Assembly (NCBI GenBank): GCA_023434025.1
Contig: JAEYTL010000040.1
Coordinates: forward strand, 10,954-74,953
DNA: 64,000 bases
DNA from: Bacteroidota bacterium
Lineage (GTDB): Bacteria; Bacteroidota; Bacteroidia; Flavobacteriales; Flavobacteriaceae
Direction of reading: 5' to 3'
Shown here one piece after another: positions 61,141 through 64,000 of the stretch. A model generated the notes under the pieces. The model worked only from the letters and a program-made list of their open reading frames with translations, was not told the DNA's origin and searched no databases. The translations under genes were made by a program, and so were the position numbers. Each line of letters opens with the position of its first letter. The stretch's first letter is position 1.

Positions 61141-61695
61141 TTATTTCTTCTTTTTAGGAGCGATATACATTATCATTCGCTTTCCTTCTAAAACAGGCAA
61201 AGCTTCCACTTTTCCTAATTCTTCTAAATCCTGAGCCAAACGCAACAAAAGAATCTGACCTTGCTCTTTATAGATGATTGAACGACCTTTGAAAAACACA
61301 AAAGCTTTTAATTTAGCTCCTTCTTTTAAGAATTTTTCTGCGTTCTTTTTCTTGAATTCATAGTCATGTTCATCAGTTTGAGGGCCAAAACGAATCTCTT
61401 TTACGACAATTTGAGTAGACTTAGATTTGAGCATTTTTTCTCGCTTCTTTTGTTCATAAACAAATTTACCGTAGTCCATTAACTTACAAACAGGAGGTTC
61501 TGCATTGGGAGAAATTTCAACCAAATCTACCTCCAGTTCTTCGGCTAAACGCAAAGCTTCAGTGATTTTGTAAACACCCGGTTCGATGTTTTCACCAACC
61601 AAACGAACTTCTGGAACACGAATCAAATTGTTGATTCGGTGTGCCGCTTTTTTCTCTACTCTGGGTTGATAACCCTTGTTGTTTCTAATTGCTAT
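61141..61695 (-). CDS. infC: Translation initiation factor IF-3, AUA start
   Basis: A 184-residue factor that prevents subunit association and checks the start codon. N-terminal domain VRLVGENIEPGVYKITEAL and C-terminal domain ending MIMYIAPKKKK are clear. The conserved N-terminal 20-odd residues AIRNNKGYQPRVEKK lie upstream of any ATG, GTG or TTG; the codon before AIR is ATA (61693-61695), and ATT two codons later is the only other candidate. A TTG start at 61626 would delete this tail. Rare start codons on infC (AUU in E. coli) let IF-3 repress its own translation, so AUA here likely does the same. Follows thrS by 17 bases. Confidence 0.88.
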   Translation of the reverse strand: MAIRNNKGYQPRVEKKAAHRINNLIRVPEVRLVGENIEPGVYKITEALRLAEELEVDLVEISPNAEPPVCKLMDYGKFVYEQKKREKMLKSKSTQIVVKEIRFGPQTDEHDYEFKKKNAEKFLKEGAKLKAFVFFKGRSIIYKEQGQILLLRLAQDLEELGKVEALPVLEGKRMIMYIAPKKKK

Positions 61696-61712
61696 GACTT
61701 TTAAATTTTAAG

Positions 61713-63659
61713 TTAAACTATAAATGGTTTTAATGTTTTACTGATTTCTTCATTCACAATGTTAGAAAATTCTTCCACCGTAACAGTAACATTTCCTTTT
61801 CCTTCTTGACCGTGCCTTCTCACTGAAATTGTTTCGTTTTTCTCTTCCTCTTCGCCAACAATTATCATGAACGGAATTTTTTTCACTTCTGCATCCCTGA
61901 TTTTCTTGCCAATGGTTTCGTTGCGATTGTCAATTAGGCCGCGAATTTCGTGATTTTCTAGCAAACTTAAAACTTTTTTGGCATAATTTTCATATTTCTC
62001 ACTCAAAGACAAGATTATAGCTTGTTCCGGCATTAGCCAAAGCGGGAAATTTCCTGCTGTATGTTCCAGCAAAATGGCAATGAAACGTTCCATTGACCCA
62101 AAGGGTGCTCGGTGAATCATCACAGGGCGATGCATTTCATTATCAGCTCCTTTGTAGTTCAATTCAAAGCGTTCCGGCAGGTTATAATCTACTTGAATGG
62201 TTCCCAATTGCCATTGCCTGCCTAGTGCGTCTTTAACCATAAAATCCAGTTTAGGTCCGTAAAAAGCAGCTTCACCGCTTTCAATAACGTAATTCAAGCC
62301 TTTGTCTCGTGCGGCACTTATGATCGCATTTTCTGCTTTTTCCCAATTTTCAACGCTGCCAATATATTTATCAGGATTGTTTAAGTCTCTCACGGAAACT
62401 TGGGCTGTAAAGTTTTCAAATCCTAAGGATCCAAAGACATAAAGTACTAAATCAATTACATTTTTAAACTCCGCATCAAGTTGCTCCGGTGTACAAAAAA
62501 TATGAGCATCATCTTGTGTAAATCCGCGTACGCGAGTCAATCCGTGCAACTCACCGCTTTGTTCGTATCGATAAACGGTTCCGAATTCTGCATAACGCTT
62601 CGGAAGGTCTTTGTAGCTCCAAGGTCTGGTGTTGTATATTTCGCAGTGGTGCGGACAGTTCATTGGTTTTAACAAAAATTCTTCACCTTCGGCCGGTGTG
62701 TGAATAGGTTGAAAGCTGTCTGCACCATATTTTGCATAATGCCCGGAAGTAACATATAATTCTTTTTGTCCGATATGTGGCGTTACAACTTGTTCATAGC
62801 CTGCTTTTTTCTGAGCTTTTTTCAAAAACTGCTCCAGGCGGTCACGTAAAGCGGCTCCTTTGGGTAGCCATAAGGGCAGGCCTTGGCCTACTTTTTGCGA
62901 GAAAGCAAACAGTTCCAGTTCTTTGCCCAGCTTTCTGTGATCCCTGCGTTTGGCTTCTTCCAGCAACTCTAAGTACTCTGTCAGGTCTTTTTGTTTCGGA
63001 AACGAAATGCCGTACACTCGGGTCAATTGCTTGTTTTTTTCATCACCCCGCCAGTAAGCACCGGCAACACTCATGATTTTTATGGCCTTGATTAATCCTG
63101 TGTTCGGAATGTGGCCTCCACGACACAAATCAAAAAAGTTGGCGTGATCACAAAATGTAATTGTTCCGTCTTCCAGATTCGAAATCAATTCTGTCTTATA
63201 TTCATTATTTTTATATATTTCCAGAGCCTCCGCTTTTGAAATAGGCCGCATTTTAAATTCATGTTTTTCTCTCGAAACTTCCAAAATCCTGTCTTCAATG
63301 GTTTTAAAGTCAGTTTCTGTTATTTTTTGGTCTCCAAAATCGATATCATAATAAAATCCGTTGTCAATGGCGGGACCTAAGGTTAGCTTAATACCGGGAT
63401 ATTTTTCCTCTAATACCTGAGCCATTACGTGCGAAGTAGAATGCCAAAAAGCCTTTTTGCCTTCCTTGTCATTCCATGTATATAATATGAGTGAACCGTC
63501 CGTGGTCAATTTCGTCGTCGTTTCTATAATAGTGTTGTTAAAAGACGCAGAAATAACATTTCGTGCCAAACCTTCACTGATACTTTTTGCAACATCCATT
63601 GGAGTCGAATTTTTCTCAAACTCCTTAACCGAACCGTCAGGTAAACTAATTTTTATCAT
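61713..63659 (-). CDS. thrS: Threonyl-tRNA synthetase
   Basis: A 648-residue class II synthetase: TGS domain (about 1-62), editing domain (about 65-235, HSTSHVMAQVLEE and the FCDHANFFDLCRGGHIPNTG segment), catalytic core (about 260-540, MNCPHHCEIY zinc ligand region, VYRYEQSGE motif 2, HRAPFGSMERF) and C-terminal anticodon-binding domain (about 545-648). Charges tRNA-Thr. Heads the thrS-infC-rpmI-rplT operon with its own promoter at 63680-63710. Confidence 0.97.
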   Translation of the reverse strand: MIKISLPDGSVKEFEKNSTPMDVAKSISEGLARNVISASFNNTIIETTTKLTTDGSLILYTWNDKEGKKAFWHSTSHVMAQVLEEKYPGIKLTLGPAIDNGFYYDIDFGDQKITETDFKTIEDRILEVSREKHEFKMRPISKAEALEIYKNNEYKTELISNLEDGTITFCDHANFFDLCRGGHIPNTGLIKAIKIMSVAGAYWRGDEKNKQLTRVYGISFPKQKDLTEYLELLEEAKRRDHRKLGKELELFAFSQKVGQGLPLWLPKGAALRDRLEQFLKKAQKKAGYEQVVTPHIGQKELYVTSGHYAKYGADSFQPIHTPAEGEEFLLKPMNCPHHCEIYNTRPWSYKDLPKRYAEFGTVYRYEQSGELHGLTRVRGFTQDDAHIFCTPEQLDAEFKNVIDLVLYVFGSLGFENFTAQVSVRDLNNPDKYIGSVENWEKAENAIISAARDKGLNYVIESGEAAFYGPKLDFMVKDALGRQWQLGTIQVDYNLPERFELNYKGADNEMHRPVMIHRAPFGSMERFIAILLEHTAGNFPLWLMPEQAIILSLSEKYENYAKKVLSLLENHEIRGLIDNRNETIGKKIRDAEVKKIPFMIIVGEEEEKNETISVRRHGQEGKGNVTVTVEEFSNIVNEEISKTLKPFIV

Positions 63660-63679
63660 GCCTAAAATTTTATGGACTG

Positions 63680-63710
63680 CAAATATATGAGATTACGGAA
63701 TCTCATACAA
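63680..63710 (-). promoter_or_regulatory. thrS promoter with palindromic spacer
   Basis: TTG (63708-63710), 20 bases, TATATTTG (63680-63687). The spacer is a perfect palindrome, TATGAGATT-CCGT-AATCTCATA (63686-63707), so a bound protein would sit exactly between the two promoter elements. Confidence 0.65.
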
Positions 63711-63764
63711 TAATATATTCAGGTAATATTAAGCAATCCGTTTCGATTAATCTTTTTTTTAGCA

Positions 63765-63920
63765 GCTATTTCCCGCTTTCCATTGCAAGCTTGTTTGTCT
63801 TGTTGTTTTTTTCTAAGTCAAAAAAAGAGTCCCGATAGCTATCGGGATTGGTCGCTTTTTTTTGCCAAGAAAAAATACAACAATCGATCACAAGGCTTTC
63901 CCTTACAATCGGGGCTGGGG
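63765..63920. repeat. Long intergenic repeat, family B copy 2
   Basis: Begins GCTATTTCCCGC and ends CGGGGCTGGGG, with CCAAGAAAAA in its right third, the layout of the element at 25586-25730. A perfect 18-base palindrome TCCCGATAGCTATCGGGA (63830-63847) is nested inside; that sequence is one I associate with intergenic repeats in Flavobacterium. Confidence 0.55.
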
Positions 63921-64000
63921 TAGCAGTGGTGAGTTGGCCGTTTTCAGTCTGGGGCTCATTTTTGTGATTCCGCAAGATAACGGATTCGAAACAGTAATCT

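Larger units (their letters stand above)
63660..64000. other. Window-end intergenic region, 341 bases
   Basis: Holds the thrS promoter and palindrome, a long repeat (63765-63920), and about 80 bases of unassigned sequence at the edge. No supported gene; the minus-strand frame over the repeat is judged spurious. Confidence 0.5.

Noticed and set aside
63660..63765. T-box leader for thrS
   Set aside because: The promoter is only about 20 bases from the start codon, leaving no room, and no T-box core sequence is present.
63766..63975. A 69-codon minus-strand reading frame at the window end
   Set aside because: It lies entirely over the repeat element at 63765-63920, starts at TTG, and has low-complexity, non-protein-like sequence.
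63955..64000. Possible partial tRNA at the right edge (GATTCGAAAC)
   Set aside because: Neither strand gives a paired T-stem around the TTCGAA loop, and the acceptor cannot be completed inside the window.

Overview
This 64 kb stretch is chromosomal DNA of a member of the Bacteroidota, most likely family Flavobacteriaceae and close to Flavobacterium. The evidence is a low-GC sequence, promoters with the TTG / TAnnTTTG pattern of the Bacteroidetes sigma factor, few Shine-Dalgarno sites, several proteins with type IX secretion (T9SS) C-terminal sorting domains, surface lipoproteins with acidic residues just after the lipid Cys, a 53-residue L34, and a 950-residue CarB. There is no rRNA, complete insertion sequence, prophage or CRISPR array.

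Layout. 0-2.3 kb: haem-degrading protein, AhpD-like protein, Crp/Fnr regulator. 2.5-15 kb: a giant T9SS surface protein, a second T9SS protein, a secreted esterase-like protein, small membrane proteins, MarC, a CoA-binding protein. 15-20.7 kb: a sodium symporter and an ECF sigma / anti-sigma / DUF4252 / carboxypeptidase-regulatory-like operon. 20.7-28.8 kb: an S41 peptidase, then a vitamin B12 uptake locus: a cobalamin riboswitch controls a BtuB-like receptor and a BtuG-like surface lipoprotein, with btuF, btuC and btuD-like genes divergent. 28.8-45 kb: methyltransferase, rmuC, a di-haem cytochrome-like lipoprotein with a CRTAC1-like T9SS protein, a GlmU-like protein, a peptide-binding lipoprotein, mtaB, and small housekeeping genes. 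45-52.6 kb: rpmH, carB, and two DUF3857/transglutaminase-like exported proteins, one apparently inactive. 52.9-56.6 kb: carotenoid genes crtI-crtB-crtZ led by a MerR regulator with a complete B12-binding (CarH/LitR-type) signature. 56.8-58.3 kb: three tRNAs, aroK and a phosphoribosyltransferase. 58.7-63.7 kb: a small T9SS protein, a membrane protein, and the thrS-infC-rpmI-rplT operon, in which infC appears to start at AUA.

The most coherent story is cobalamin. The cell imports B12 through a riboswitch-controlled receptor system, and in the same window a predicted B12-dependent light-sensing repressor heads the carotenoid operon. Both promoters of that operon carry the same 9-base motif overlapping the -7 box, arranged as a perfect inverted repeat at crtI. 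The second theme is repeats: at least six kinds of palindromic or repeated intergenic element occur, some lying inside a riboswitch, supplying a stop codon, or separating tRNAs.
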